Virus record (IMG/VR): IMGVR_UViG_3300027733_000209
Span: 1 to 23,317 of that record
DNA length: 23,317 bases
Reading direction: 5' to 3' (one strand)
From: a virus
The notes under the pieces are model-generated. The model made no database searches and was not told the origin of the DNA. It saw only the letters and a program-made list of their open reading frames with translations. Positions 8,849 to 15,174 of this stretch are shown in pieces (positions within the stretch are counted from its first letter, which is position 1; the number at the start of each line of letters is the position of its first letter). The translations under genes and the position numbers were made by a program.

Positions 8849-8877
8849 TTATTTAGCGGTCTAGCCCCTTCAAATAT
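8849..8877 (-). promoter_or_regulatory. Possible nrdJ promoter
   Basis: On the minus strand TAGACC lies 17 bases before TACACT, about 60-90 bases upstream of the nrdJ ATG. TAGAC-type -35 elements recur at other promoters in this window. Support is weak: the -10 is imperfect and other placements are possible. Confidence 0.25.
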
Positions 8878-8901
8878 GTTTAACTATTTTAGTTAACTAG
8901 G

Positions 8902-8931
8902 TTGACATCTTCTATATATTAATGTTATGAT
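8902..8931 (+). promoter_or_regulatory. Sigma-70-type promoter of the lysozyme operon
   Basis: A perfect -35 TTGACA (8902-8907) and -10 TATGAT (8926-8931) are separated by 18 bases. Transcription would start near 8938, just before AGGAGG at 8951. It lacks the TGTCAG element seen at the right-hand promoters. Confidence 0.6.
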
Positions 8932-8964
8932 TGTAGTTCGTTATCTCTATAGGAGGAAATGCCA

Positions 8965-9507
8965 ATGGAGAATATAAAGCAACAGTTTAGCGATTTAGTT
9001 CGTGACTGGACAATAATAGCAGTAACAATGTTATTTTTGTTTGGTAACTCGGCAAACGCTTTAACTGTAGTAGAACCTTTAGTGAAAACTGAAGCCCAAT
9101 TAAAGCAAGAAGTCTTAGATAGCTTTAGTAAAGAAATTTACAAACCATCTGAGATGCTTACAGACGAAAAGTTAAAAGTATTACTTGAGACTGTAGGATT
9201 CGAAGGAGTAGGCCTTAAACAAGCTTGGTCCATAGCAAAGCGTGAATCTAATGGAAGACCGCTTGCATATAACGGGAATAAGAATACAGGAGATAGTTCT
9301 TACGGATTATTTCAAATAAATATGATCGGAGACTTAGGTCCAGAAAGACTTGAGAAATTTGATCTACAGAGTAACAAGGAGTTATTCGACCCAGTAACAA
9401 ACGCAGAGATAACGTATTATATGACCAATGGCGGTATAGATTGGTCAGCTTGGAAGGGTATGACCCCAAAAGCTAAGGAATTTTTCTTAAAATTTCCGAC
9501 AAAGTAA
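8965..9507 (+). CDS. Secreted lysozyme / lytic transglycosylase (SLT-like)
   Basis: A 180-aa peptidoglycan-cleaving enzyme. I chose the ATG at 8965 because AGGAGG (8951-8956) is eight bases upstream; the ATG at 8959 leaves only two. Residues 14-32 form a hydrophobic signal segment ending in SANA-L, a likely signal-peptidase site. The catalytic domain holds AKRESNGRPLAYN, with E94 as the likely catalytic acid, and SSYGLFQIN (111-119), the hallmark of the goose-lysozyme/SLT fold. The export signal suggests a SAR- or Sec-type endolysin, or a virion-independent muralytic protein. It diverges from nrdJ, with the holin on the opposite strand. Confidence 0.8.
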   Translation: MENIKQQFSDLVRDWTIIAVTMLFLFGNSANALTVVEPLVKTEAQLKQEVLDSFSKEIYKPSEMLTDEKLKVLLETVGFEGVGLKQAWSIAKRESNGRPLAYNGNKNTGDSSYGLFQINMIGDLGPERLEKFDLQSNKELFDPVTNAEITYYMTNGGIDWSAWKGMTPKAKEFFLKFPTK

Positions 9508-9517
9508 AGGAGATGGG

Positions 9518-9733
9518 ATGAGGATACAGTATGTATCAACTTACATCTCCATGTCAGGGGAAGGATTGGTTGAAAAGCTTTTATGCCCAGTAGACCAATC
9601 CATTCTTTTTTCAAATCAAGACTTAGAGGATAACATATATCTGTACTGCCTTGAGTGTAAATATAAAAAAAATATTGGAACCTCTACTTATGAAAATATT
9701 GTTAGAGCAGTTAATTCGGTAAATAAAAAATGA
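9518..9733 (+). CDS. Small cysteine-containing protein
   Basis: A 71-aa protein of unknown function. It contains LLCPVD (Cys 23) and LYCLECKYKK (CxxC), a possible zinc-binding knuckle with one ligand unassigned. The start is supported by GGAG six bases upstream. It is second in the lysozyme operon and overlaps the next gene by ATGA. Confidence 0.6.
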   Translation: MRIQYVSTYISMSGEGLVEKLLCPVDQSILFSNQDLEDNIYLYCLECKYKKNIGTSTYENIVRAVNSVNKK

Positions 9734-9840
9734 CAAATTGTAATTGTGAATGTGAAAAGAATAAAGAATCGGCACCAATGCAGGTTACCGATGCTATGGG
9801 TAGAGAGGTTTTTTGGCTAGATGCAGGAAGACCAGAATAA
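9730..9840 (+). CDS. 36-aa cysteine-rich micro-protein
   Basis: A tiny frame starting in an ATGA overlap with the previous gene. The N-terminus is MTNCNCECEK, three cysteines alternating with other residues, which could bind metal. The rest (MQVTDAMGREVFWLDAGRPE) is unrecognised. The overlap at both ends supports it as a real gene, but no function can be given. Confidence 0.5.
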   Translation: MTNCNCECEKNKESAPMQVTDAMGREVFWLDAGRPE

Positions 9841-10036
9841 CGAAAATACAAGCAACTTAGAGGACAATCTCCCTATGGTCTCGTATATCATGCTTCATAG
9901 AATATATGACATATTGACTTTGATATCTAATAAATTAGCTGGTAGCGAAGATACTGCTAAAATGGTAGAATATCATCAGGCGGGTTACTTACTTGGACCG
10001 TCGCCATCTTATAATCCAGGAGAAACAAATGAGTAG
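9821..10036 (+). CDS. Small protein of unknown function
   Basis: A 71-aa protein. Its ATG overlaps the preceding micro-gene by 20 bases, and no good ribosome-binding site is visible, so translation is probably coupled. The first 17 residues are polar and acidic. The middle (YIMLHRIYDILTLISNKLAG) looks like an amphipathic helix, and the end is GYLLGPSPSYNPGE. Unrecognised. Confidence 0.55.
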   Translation: MQEDQNNENTSNLEDNLPMVSYIMLHRIYDILTLISNKLAGSEDTAKMVEYHQAGYLLGPSPSYNPGETNE

Positions 10037-10217
10037 ACAAGATACATTAGACATAATGTTGAATTCGATAATCGATACGATGAAGGATCTATATTCTAGA
10101 TCTGGTACATCGGAAGAAGATCAGAAGGTATATATGGAACAGGGCAATGAATCTTTTAAGGTTATTGCAATTGCTCTATATGACGTTCTTTTAGAAAAGG
10201 GTATTATAAATGACTAA
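10029..10217 (+). CDS. Small helical protein of unknown function
   Basis: A 62-aa protein starting MSRQDTLDIMLNSIIDTM. I prefer the ATG at 10029 because AGGAG lies just upstream, inside the end of the previous gene, with which it overlaps by ATGAGTAG; a frame from 9993 would lack such a site. Predicted mostly alpha-helical and acidic. Unrecognised. Confidence 0.6.
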   Translation: MSRQDTLDIMLNSIIDTMKDLYSRSGTSEEDQKVYMEQGNESFKVIAIALYDVLLEKGIIND

Positions 10218-10416
10218 ATATACATTTGAGCCAATTACAGAAGTTGTATTACAAACCTTTAGGGAAAATGCTAACGGCCTAGACAGGTCAGAAGAATTTC
10301 CTAATGGCCTAAATGCAAAGCTTATTGTTACTGCAAATTCTGAAGAAGAGTGCTTAGCAATTAGAGGAATGATTACACATCATCCTAGCTGGCAATTAAT
10401 AGGAACAGAAGAGTAA
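10210..10416 (+). CDS. Small protein of unknown function
   Basis: A 68-aa protein that overlaps the previous gene by ATGACTAA. It ends directly before the TTG of the methyltransferase gene. The pattern KLIVTANSEEECLAIRGMI suggests a small alpha/beta fold. Unrecognised. Confidence 0.6.
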   Translation: MTKYTFEPITEVVLQTFRENANGLDRSEEFPNGLNAKLIVTANSEEECLAIRGMITHHPSWQLIGTEE

Positions 10417-11040
10417 TTGGAATCATCTGTAGCAAGATGGGTTGACGACCCCGTATTTACATCTATTCACGATGCATTAAACAAAAAGGCTAATATGTCT
10501 AATGATATAAATAGCCCTTTTTATGCAAGGCTGTATGTTCTAAGACAAATAGCAATTCAACAGGCAAAGCTTCATGCAAATTTTGCGGAGTGCGGTGTAT
10601 ATGCGGGAATGTCAATGTATTTTGTTCAAGACTTGTGTGATAAAAGATTTATAGGAATAGATTCTTTTGAAGGAGTTTCAGAGCCTGGAGAATTTGATAC
10701 TGATTACTTTAAAACAGTTAAACTAGAAATTCCAATTGACAGGGCCAAACTTATTCTAGAAGGATGCAGAAGCCCAGAGCTATATGCTGGATGGATACCT
10801 GATGTTTTTGAAAAAATAGAACCCCTAAACTATTCTTATGTTCATATTGATGTTGATTTATACGAACCTACAAAAGACTCAATAAACTATTTCTGGCCAA
10901 AAATTGTTCCTGGTGGCGTTATTATTTGTGACGATTATGGTTCATATAAAACTATTGGTGCAAGAAAAGCAATGGATGATTTTTTTGGTAAAGATAAAAT
11001 ATTAGAGCTACCTACTGGACAAGGTCTGGTTTGGAAATAA
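10417..11040 (+). CDS. TylF/MycF-like SAM-dependent O-methyltransferase
   Basis: A 207-aa methyltransferase of the macrocin O-methyltransferase (TylF) type. The SAM-binding loop is FAECGVYAGMS (56-66). IDSFEG (81-86) and HIDVDLYEP (143-151) follow. The CDD at 171-173 with D145/D147 supplies the acidic residues that bind metal and substrate in this family. Members methylate sugar hydroxyls on antibiotics or glycans. The start is a TTG placed immediately after the previous TAA; no ATG fits. It heads a cluster with an oxygenase, a second methyltransferase-like protein and a sulfotransferase-like protein, which suggests joint modification of a glycan or small molecule. The substrate is unknown. 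Confidence 0.85.
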   Translation: MESSVARWVDDPVFTSIHDALNKKANMSNDINSPFYARLYVLRQIAIQQAKLHANFAECGVYAGMSMYFVQDLCDKRFIGIDSFEGVSEPGEFDTDYFKTVKLEIPIDRAKLILEGCRSPELYAGWIPDVFEKIEPLNYSYVHIDVDLYEPTKDSINYFWPKIVPGGVIICDDYGSYKTIGARKAMDDFFGKDKILELPTGQGLVWK

Positions 11041-11043
11041 TGC

Positions 11044-11072
11044 TTGACTTTGTAAGGTATTAAATATACACT
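11044..11072 (+). promoter_or_regulatory. Promoter of the small RNA, with a near-TGTCAG element
   Basis: TTGACT (11044-11049), 17 bases, then TACACT (11067-11072). TGTAAG at 11051-11056 stands exactly 10 bases before the -10, the place where the right-hand promoters have TGTCAG. Transcription would start near 11079. Confidence 0.65.
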
Positions 11073-11078
11073 TAGTAT

Positions 11079-11160
11079 TCAGGTTGAGTATTCGTACTCC
11101 CTGTATAGGGCGAAAGTCCTTAAACCCCTAATCGGATCCGCCTCTGATTAGGGGTTTTCT
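11079..11160 (+). ncRNA. Small structured RNA with its own promoter and terminator
   Basis: About 80 nt lie between a good promoter and a strong terminator, with no reading frame. Hairpin 1 is GAGTA-TTCG-TACTC (11086-11099), a UUCG tetraloop. Next, CCCT-gtat-AGGG (11099-11110) competes with AGGGC-GAAA-GTCCT (11107-11120), a GNRA tetraloop. The two share AGGG and cannot form together, as in a switch. The terminator stem follows. I recognise no known RNA family. It could be a phage small RNA, or a leader attenuating the genes downstream. Confidence 0.6.
11122..11160 (+). terminator. Strong rho-independent terminator
   Basis: A 12-bp stem, AAACCCCTAATC / GATTAGGGGTTT (11122-11133 with 11146-11157), with a 12-nt loop, runs into a T-rich tail. 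It ends the small RNA. Confidence 0.85.
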
Positions 11161-11174
11161 AATGCTTTCAGTGG

Positions 11175-11180
11175 TATAAT
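11175..11180 (+). promoter_or_regulatory. Possible -10 element downstream of the terminator
   Basis: GTGG-TATAAT follows the small-RNA terminator and precedes AGGAGG by about 17 bases. The -35 region overlaps the terminator T-run and is poor. It would restart transcription for the 46-aa, oxygenase and downstream genes. Confidence 0.4.
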
Positions 11181-11208
11181 TAATTAACAGATTTTCAGGA
11201 GGTTAATA

Positions 11209-11349
11209 ATGACAAGAGATCATTTTTCCAAAGTTATGCAGAGCCCGTACTTTCGATCCCGTCATTATCAAGAAGATAGTTATGCTGGTAAGTTAGAAGC
11301 AAAAATTGAAAACTTTTTAAAAAAATTATTTAAGAGAAAGAAGAAATAA
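11209..11349 (+). CDS. 46-aa basic protein
   Basis: A small frame with a strong AGGAGG about seven bases before the ATG. Its TAA shares a base with the ATG of the oxygenase gene. The C-terminus is a basic amphipathic helix (KIENFLKKLFKRKKK). It might bind nucleic acid or membrane. Function unknown; the ribosome-binding site and coupling support reality. Confidence 0.6.
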   Translation: MTRDHFSKVMQSPYFRSRHYQEDSYAGKLEAKIENFLKKLFKRKKK

Positions 11350-12173
11350 TGTTTAATGACGATCCACGCTGTATAAAGTTAGCTCCAAGAATATACAAAT
11401 TTGAAAATATTATTCCAAAAGAAATCTACGACTCTGTGTATGCTAGAGGACAAGAATTTGAAAGACACTCTAACCCAAATCTATGGAGCGTTAGAGACTG
11501 GTACGCCGATAAGATGAGCCCTCCATTTAAAGAAACTTTTCCTCTTTGGAAATTTATGTCCGAACTAATACACCCTGAAATTGTTATTCACCCAGTAAGA
11601 AACCTTATGGTGACTGGCCCTGGAGATGAAGGTATGTTTGTTCACACAGACAGTCCTGGAAAAGGCAATTGTGACCTGCTGCTAGAAATTGATCAGTGGT
11701 CAACTTGTTGCGAACTAGAATATGGAATGATTGCATATGTTGGAGACTTTACTGGCGGAGAACTTTACTATCCAAACATTAACCCAGATGGTACCGAAAA
11801 AACTGGTAACTTAAGAATTGATGAAGCAAAAATGGCAGAGCCTTGCCTAATAGTTCCAGTCAAGCCTGGGGACATCGTCCTACATGGAGCATGCTCTCCA
11901 TATGATCACGGAACAATGGAAACCCTGTCTGGTACAAGATACGCATTTTCAACTTTTGCGCTACTTGCAGAAGATAACCCAGGTACATTCTTTAACTACA
12001 AAACTCCAGAATGGGAAGAGCAAATAGGAAAATATGAAAATCCTACTGAAAGACAGCTAAATGAATGGAACTCTCCATTTAGAGTTAACCCTCAGTTTGC
12101 CGACATGATCCAGGAACGTACTACTGCTCAAGATAAACTAAGAGACGAACTAGAAAACAGAGCTGGTAAATAG
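11349..12173 (+). CDS. 2-oxoglutarate/Fe(II)-dependent oxygenase-like protein
   Basis: A 274-aa protein with the iron-binding triad of the prolyl-4-hydroxylase-like oxygenases: H99-T-D101 (FVHTDSPG) and distal H187 (YDHGTMETLSGTRYAF). R197, ten residues after H187, is where the family places the residue that grips 2-oxoglutarate. GGELYYPN (136-143) and PGDIVLHG (173-180) are also typical of the double-stranded beta-helix core. It would hydroxylate a protein, sugar or small molecule. It lies between two TylF-like genes and a sulfotransferase-like gene. The substrate is not evident. The start is coupled (TAATG) to the 46-aa gene. Confidence 0.75.
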   Translation: MFNDDPRCIKLAPRIYKFENIIPKEIYDSVYARGQEFERHSNPNLWSVRDWYADKMSPPFKETFPLWKFMSELIHPEIVIHPVRNLMVTGPGDEGMFVHTDSPGKGNCDLLLEIDQWSTCCELEYGMIAYVGDFTGGELYYPNINPDGTEKTGNLRIDEAKMAEPCLIVPVKPGDIVLHGACSPYDHGTMETLSGTRYAFSTFALLAEDNPGTFFNYKTPEWEEQIGKYENPTERQLNEWNSPFRVNPQFADMIQERTTAQDKLRDELENRAGK

Positions 12174-12714
12174 AATTACATACCCTACGGTAAATAAAGA
12201 ATGGGCATTAGAGTTTGATGCAACATTATTAAATCTTTCTATTCCTAATGGTGATTTTGTAGAGTGTGGTAGCTGGACTGGCTCATCTGCAGAAAAATTA
12301 GCAAAGCATTGTAAAAAAGACCTTCACCTATTTGATTCATGGGAAGGACTTTCTGAAGTAGGAGAATTCGATAACCCTATATACAAAGAGCTTACCTGGA
12401 AGTCTGAAATTGATGTATGCAAAAATGTTTTATCAGAATATAAAAATATTTATTTTTATAAAGGATGGATCCCATATAGATTTAACGAAATAAAAGATAG
12501 AACTATAGCATTGCTACATTTAGACTTAAGTTTATATCAACCGACAAAGGATTCTTTAGAATTCTTTTGGGATAAGGTTATTCCTGGAGGTTGGGTAATA
12601 ACTAATTTTCATGAAGGTTTCTCATACGGTGCCGAAAAGGCAGTTAGAGACTTTTTTAATAGCATTAGAGAGATTGAGCTAAAAGCTCAAGGTATATGCC
12701 TAATAAAAAAATAA
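12163..12714 (+). CDS. Degenerate TylF-like methyltransferase paralogue, non-ATG start
   Basis: The open frame runs from a stop at 12151 to 12714 and aligns with the 10417-11040 methyltransferase: FVECGSWTGSS (32-42) with FAECGVYAGMS, LFDSWEGLSEVGEFD with GIDSFEGVSEPGEFD, and LYQPTKDSLEFFW with LYEPTKDSINYFW. No ATG or GTG precedes the SAM motif. CTG at 12163, overlapping the oxygenase gene by 11 bases, or ATT at 12175 are the only plausible starts. The metal-binding acids are lost: HIDVDLY becomes HLDLSLY and CDDYG becomes TNFHEG. It may be inactive, a partner subunit, or metal-independent. Product length is about 183 aa if CTG is used. Confidence 0.65.
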   Translation: MVNRITYPTVNKEWALEFDATLLNLSIPNGDFVECGSWTGSSAEKLAKHCKKDLHLFDSWEGLSEVGEFDNPIYKELTWKSEIDVCKNVLSEYKNIYFYKGWIPYRFNEIKDRTIALLHLDLSLYQPTKDSLEFFWDKVIPGGWVITNFHEGFSYGAEKAVRDFFNSIREIELKAQGICLIKK

Positions 12715-13370
12715 AAAATATATATGGCTTGCATATATCCAAAACTGGAGGCAGGTTTTATCACTCCTCTATATTACAGCCAGTTCTGCATGCTGCGGAA
12801 AGAAAAATACCTATGATTGAAGATGGGCGCCCTGGACATTACGGGTGGCATAAAGACATAGGGCCCAGAACGTTTATAGTTGCTGGCATAAGAGATGTTG
12901 TTAAACAAAAATGTAGCTTATTTGTAGATATAGGCGTAGGGGAAAAAACACGTAACAGAAATTTTGATTTCTCAAAAGAAACCTTTTTAAAATGGATTGT
13001 AGAATCGCATCATGCTCAAAATAATATGAGTAAGCACTTCTTTTATTCTGAGCCTATACTTAACTACGGAATGTACCTAAAGCCAGGGCCCATGGAAGAT
13101 ATAAATATTATTTTAAAAAGGGCTGCCCGTGTAAACCTATACTATGATATTGATGAAGATTTTACAAGAGATGCTTTATCAAAGAAACTATCAGATGCTT
13201 TAGGAATTGAATATAGGCCTAATATCCATGCTAATGATCTTCCTGTTGGAGAGAACCCGCAGTCAAAAGCCTTATATGATTCTTTAGATGATTCTGAAAA
13301 AGACTTTATTGTGAGCGTGTCGTTCCTAGATTATCAATTATATAAATTTATCAAGGATACGGGCAAATAG
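12696..13370 (+). CDS. Sulfotransferase-like P-loop protein
   Basis: A 224-aa protein. HISKTGGRFY (13-22) closely matches the HIPKTGGTS motif that binds the 5'-phosphosulfate of PAPS in carbohydrate sulfotransferases. GIRDVVKQKCSLF (64-76) fits the 3'-phosphate motif RDP-x-x-R-x-x-S, with R66, D67 and S74 kept. It would transfer sulfate to a sugar or other hydroxyl. Its ATG lies inside the end of the methyltransferase-like gene (19-base overlap), so the two are translationally linked. The P of the first motif is S and the R of the second is K, so activity is plausible but unproven. Confidence 0.6.
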   Translation: MPNKKIKNIYGLHISKTGGRFYHSSILQPVLHAAERKIPMIEDGRPGHYGWHKDIGPRTFIVAGIRDVVKQKCSLFVDIGVGEKTRNRNFDFSKETFLKWIVESHHAQNNMSKHFFYSEPILNYGMYLKPGPMEDINIILKRAARVNLYYDIDEDFTRDALSKKLSDALGIEYRPNIHANDLPVGENPQSKALYDSLDDSEKDFIVSVSFLDYQLYKFIKDTGK

Positions 13371-13409
13371 TGCGAAAGTGAAAAAATTGAAGTGCGGCGG
13401 TAGAAGAAC

Positions 13410-13682
13410 CTATTTTAATTTAGCATCATACAGGGGATCAGCACTATATTCATATATTAGATTCATTAGTAATAAACAGTCAGAATGGGATTCTAAGTAC
13501 CATATGTCACATACCCCTGACTCTGCGTTCATACAAGTCTCTAATCGGCTCTTAAGGCCCTTTATGACCCATTCTAGCGAACACTGTGCAATGAATCTGT
13601 CAGCCTGATAATAATTGCATTCCTCATATCGACGATCTAGCAAATATTTCGCTAGCTGGTCTCTTTTGTCCGAATTTACCAT
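13410..13682 (-). CDS. Small protein of unknown function
   Basis: About 90 aa from the ATG at 13682 (a TTG at 13721 would give 103 aa). Sequence: MVNSDKRDQLAKYLLDRRYEECNYYQADRFIAQCSLEWVIKGL and onward, predicted helical, with five cysteines. It overlaps the end of the upstream micro-gene by seven bases and converges with the sulfotransferase-like gene. The opposite-strand frame at 13378-13608 is a shadow. Unrecognised. Confidence 0.55.
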   Translation of the reverse strand: MVNSDKRDQLAKYLLDRRYEECNYYQADRFIAQCSLEWVIKGLKSRLETCMNAESGVCDIWYLESHSDCLLLMNLIYEYSADPLYDAKLK

Positions 13683-13762
13683 ATTAGGAGTATTGCGTAG
13701 TATATTCCAATAAGAATCCAAGATAGCCAGAGTATTGACCGATATAGTTTAGAAATTTTCAT
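13676..13762 (-). CDS. 28-aa single-span membrane peptide
   Basis: MKISKLYRSILWLSWILIGIYYAILLIW: a basic start followed by one hydrophobic span. It overlaps its neighbours on both sides, as phage micro-genes do. No strong ribosome-binding site is seen, so translation is probably coupled. Function unknown. Confidence 0.45.
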   Translation of the reverse strand: MKISKLYRSILWLSWILIGIYYAILLIW

Positions 13763-13895
13763 TATCAATATCTTCATCTAGGTCAAAATCAAAGATACTT
13801 TCTTGATTACCCGCCCAATTTAAAAATTTAGACAATGCAACTCCTGAAAGGATTGCTATCGCAATGGTACTTATTCCTGCCCAGATCTTCTTCAT
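13749..13895 (-). CDS. 48-aa membrane-anchored protein with acidic tail
   Basis: KKIWAGISTIAIAILSGVAL is an N-terminal membrane span or uncleaved signal, followed by an acidic tail (FDFDLDEDIDNENF). AGGA lies about nine bases before the ATG. It is the first gene of a three-gene minus-strand group. Function unknown. Confidence 0.5.
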   Translation of the reverse strand: MKKIWAGISTIAIAILSGVALSKFLNWAGNQESIFDFDLDEDIDNENF

Positions 13896-13924
13896 ATATA
13901 TCCTAGTCAACTGCTTTTATATTG

Positions 13925-13999
13925 TAGGGATACTGGGATTTGAACCCAGAATCTATTGCATATAAGACAAGTGCTTTAACCAGATTAAGCTATATCCCC
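13925..13999 (-). tRNA. tRNA-Ile (anticodon TAT)
   Basis: Read on the minus strand: acceptor GGGGATA with TATCCCT (first pair G-U), D-arm GCTT/AAGC, anticodon loop CTTATAT giving TAT, T-arm CTGGG-TTCAAAT-CCCAG, discriminator A, no encoded CCA. The anticodon stem has a C-U mismatch at its top and a U-G pair next to the loop. It would read AUA codons, which are frequent in the AT-rich left-hand genes. Confidence 0.8.
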
Positions 14000-14005
14000 T
14001 AGGGA

Positions 14006-14125
14006 CTAGCGTATTCGGTTCCCGCCAATTAATTTTGTAATACAACTCTGACAAAAATTTTCAAGTACGCCTTTAGAGTTCATTCTCTCTATGTATTTTG
14101 GATTATTGCAAAAGTTACATTTCAT
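14006..14125 (-). CDS. 39-aa zinc-finger micro-protein
   Basis: MKCNFCNN ... ENFCQSC: two CxxC knuckles 20 residues apart, a complete four-cysteine zinc ribbon in 39 residues. TATACT lies exactly six bases before the ATG, so the mRNA is probably leaderless. It sits directly upstream of tRNA-Ile on the same strand. The target is unknown; it could be a small DNA- or RNA-binding regulator. Confidence 0.6.
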   Translation of the reverse strand: MKCNFCNNPKYIERMNSKGVLENFCQSCITKLIGGNRIR

Positions 14126-14131
14126 ATTACT

Positions 14132-14137
14132 AGTATA
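14132..14137 (-). promoter_or_regulatory. -10 element of a leaderless promoter
   Basis: On the minus strand TATACT is followed by AGTAAT and then the ATG of the zinc-finger gene, which places transcription start on the A of ATG. It is preceded by TGG (extended -10). TTGACT stands 10 bases before it. The promoter overlaps the end of the SGNH-like gene. Confidence 0.55.
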
Positions 14138-14153
14138 CCATAATTGTAGTCAA

Positions 14154-14831
14154 CTAGGATATTATCTTCATTACTTTTTGAATTATTAAATTATATATAG
14201 CTAAGTTATGATGTGGCTTTAATCCATCAATATCCATCATTCTATCTTTTGGAGTGTTTTCAAGTCTTAATACTGGTAATCCTACTGCCTCCAGAATCTC
14301 CGACTGTGTAATATAGTTTGTTATGCCAAAATCTTTTGCAAACTTTTTTAGATGATGACAGAAGTCTAATTCTATAGGCCTACGAATATCGTATCCAAAT
14401 ACTGGGATTTTTTCTGACTCTATATAAATATCTTCTACAAACTGAGGTAGTGGTTCTATCAATAATATAGTTGCTTGATCATATTCTTTCTTTAATGCAT
14501 CTAGGTATCTATATGCTGTATCTTTTGCATCCCCGCCAGCCAACTGTATTTTGTATTTACAGTCTATATAGCCAAACCAAGCTATTATAAGAGTGTCTGC
14601 TTTATCCTCTATTGAAGAATATGCAAATGGCTGATAGGTTTTATTTTCACCGTGCTCCATACCAGATCCAAGCATCTCTGTCTTCTTGAATTTTTCTGGG
14701 TTGAAGTTCCAGGCACTTTGTCCGCCTTTACCCCATAAATGTAAATCAACCATAGATCCATCGCCACAATAGTGTTCGTAAATTCTATTGGATTGGCAAT
14801 CACCTATTAAGTAAGCTTTACTAAATGTCAT
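14154..14831 (-). CDS. SGNH-hydrolase/WcbI-like protein with Cys in block I
   Basis: A 225-aa protein. The N-terminus AYLIGDCQSNRIYE (6-19) looks like SGNH block I, with Cys12 where GDSL enzymes have the nucleophilic Ser. It also recalls the G-N-C-Q motif of WcbI-type polysaccharide acetyltransferases. DGLKPHHN (202-209) near the end is a candidate catalytic Asp-His block, and LIIAWFGYIDCKYK could hold the oxyanion residues. Either family acts on acyl groups of glycans. It starts at a leaderless-type promoter and lies near the methyltransferase/sulfotransferase cluster. The assignment is tentative because the motifs are short. Confidence 0.5.
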   Translation of the reverse strand: MTFSKAYLIGDCQSNRIYEHYCGDGSMVDLHLWGKGGQSAWNFNPEKFKKTEMLGSGMEHGENKTYQPFAYSSIEDKADTLIIAWFGYIDCKYKIQLAGGDAKDTAYRYLDALKKEYDQATILLIEPLPQFVEDIYIESEKIPVFGYDIRRPIELDFCHHLKKFAKDFGITNYITQSEILEAVGLPVLRLENTPKDRMMDIDGLKPHHNLAIYNLIIQKVMKIIS

Positions 14832-14837
14832 ATTTAT

Positions 14838-14843
14838 ATTATA
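14838..14843 (-). promoter_or_regulatory. -10 element of a leaderless promoter
   Basis: On the minus strand a perfect TATAAT is followed by ATAAAT and the ATG, the same six-base spacing as at 14132 and 22451. The -35 is poor (TAAGAC with an 18-base spacer). Confidence 0.55.
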
Positions 14844-15088
14844 CTATTCACTTGATCTTAGGTCTTAGGTCTTATATATATTATATATATTATATATTTA
14901 TTATTTATTGATTTACTGACCCCCCGACCCCCCTAGAAAAATTATACTATTTATATTTTCGATGTCAAGCTTTTTTTGATCAACTTCTTTTTCAGATTTC
15001 AGAAAATGTTAATATATTTTTAATTTGTACGATACACATATAAATCAAAATCGGACAAAATGGATAGACCGCCCATATTGAGCGTGAG

Positions 15089-15104
15089 TGTGTCCTATCT
15101 CACA
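15089..15104 (+). promoter_or_regulatory. CRP/GlxR-like palindrome, unit A
   Basis: TGTGT-CCTATC-TCACA, one mismatch to TGTGA-N6-TCACA. Its centre is about 84.5 bases upstream of the predicted start of promoter 15153-15174. It is enclosed by the CCCATATT/AATATGGG inverted repeat. Confidence 0.6.
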
Positions 15105-15152
15105 GGGTTATTCTAAGATTTATTCCGACACGCCCGAGAATATGGGTCTAAA

Positions 15153-15174
15153 TGTCAGTCCCCCCTGCTATGAT
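15153..15174 (+). promoter_or_regulatory. TGTCAG-class promoter 1
   Basis: TGTCAG (15153-15158), 10 bases, TATGAT (15169-15174). No good -35: the bases at that position are GTCTAA. It serves the 51-aa gene at 15223. Confidence 0.7.

Noticed and set aside
12120-12180. Programmed frameshift joining the oxygenase and the second methyltransferase
   Set aside because: No slippery heptamer near the stop; a coupled non-ATG start is simpler, though not proven.
13378-13608. Plus-strand 76-aa frame
   Set aside because: The opposite-strand frame is more protein-like and overlaps its upstream micro-gene as in an operon.
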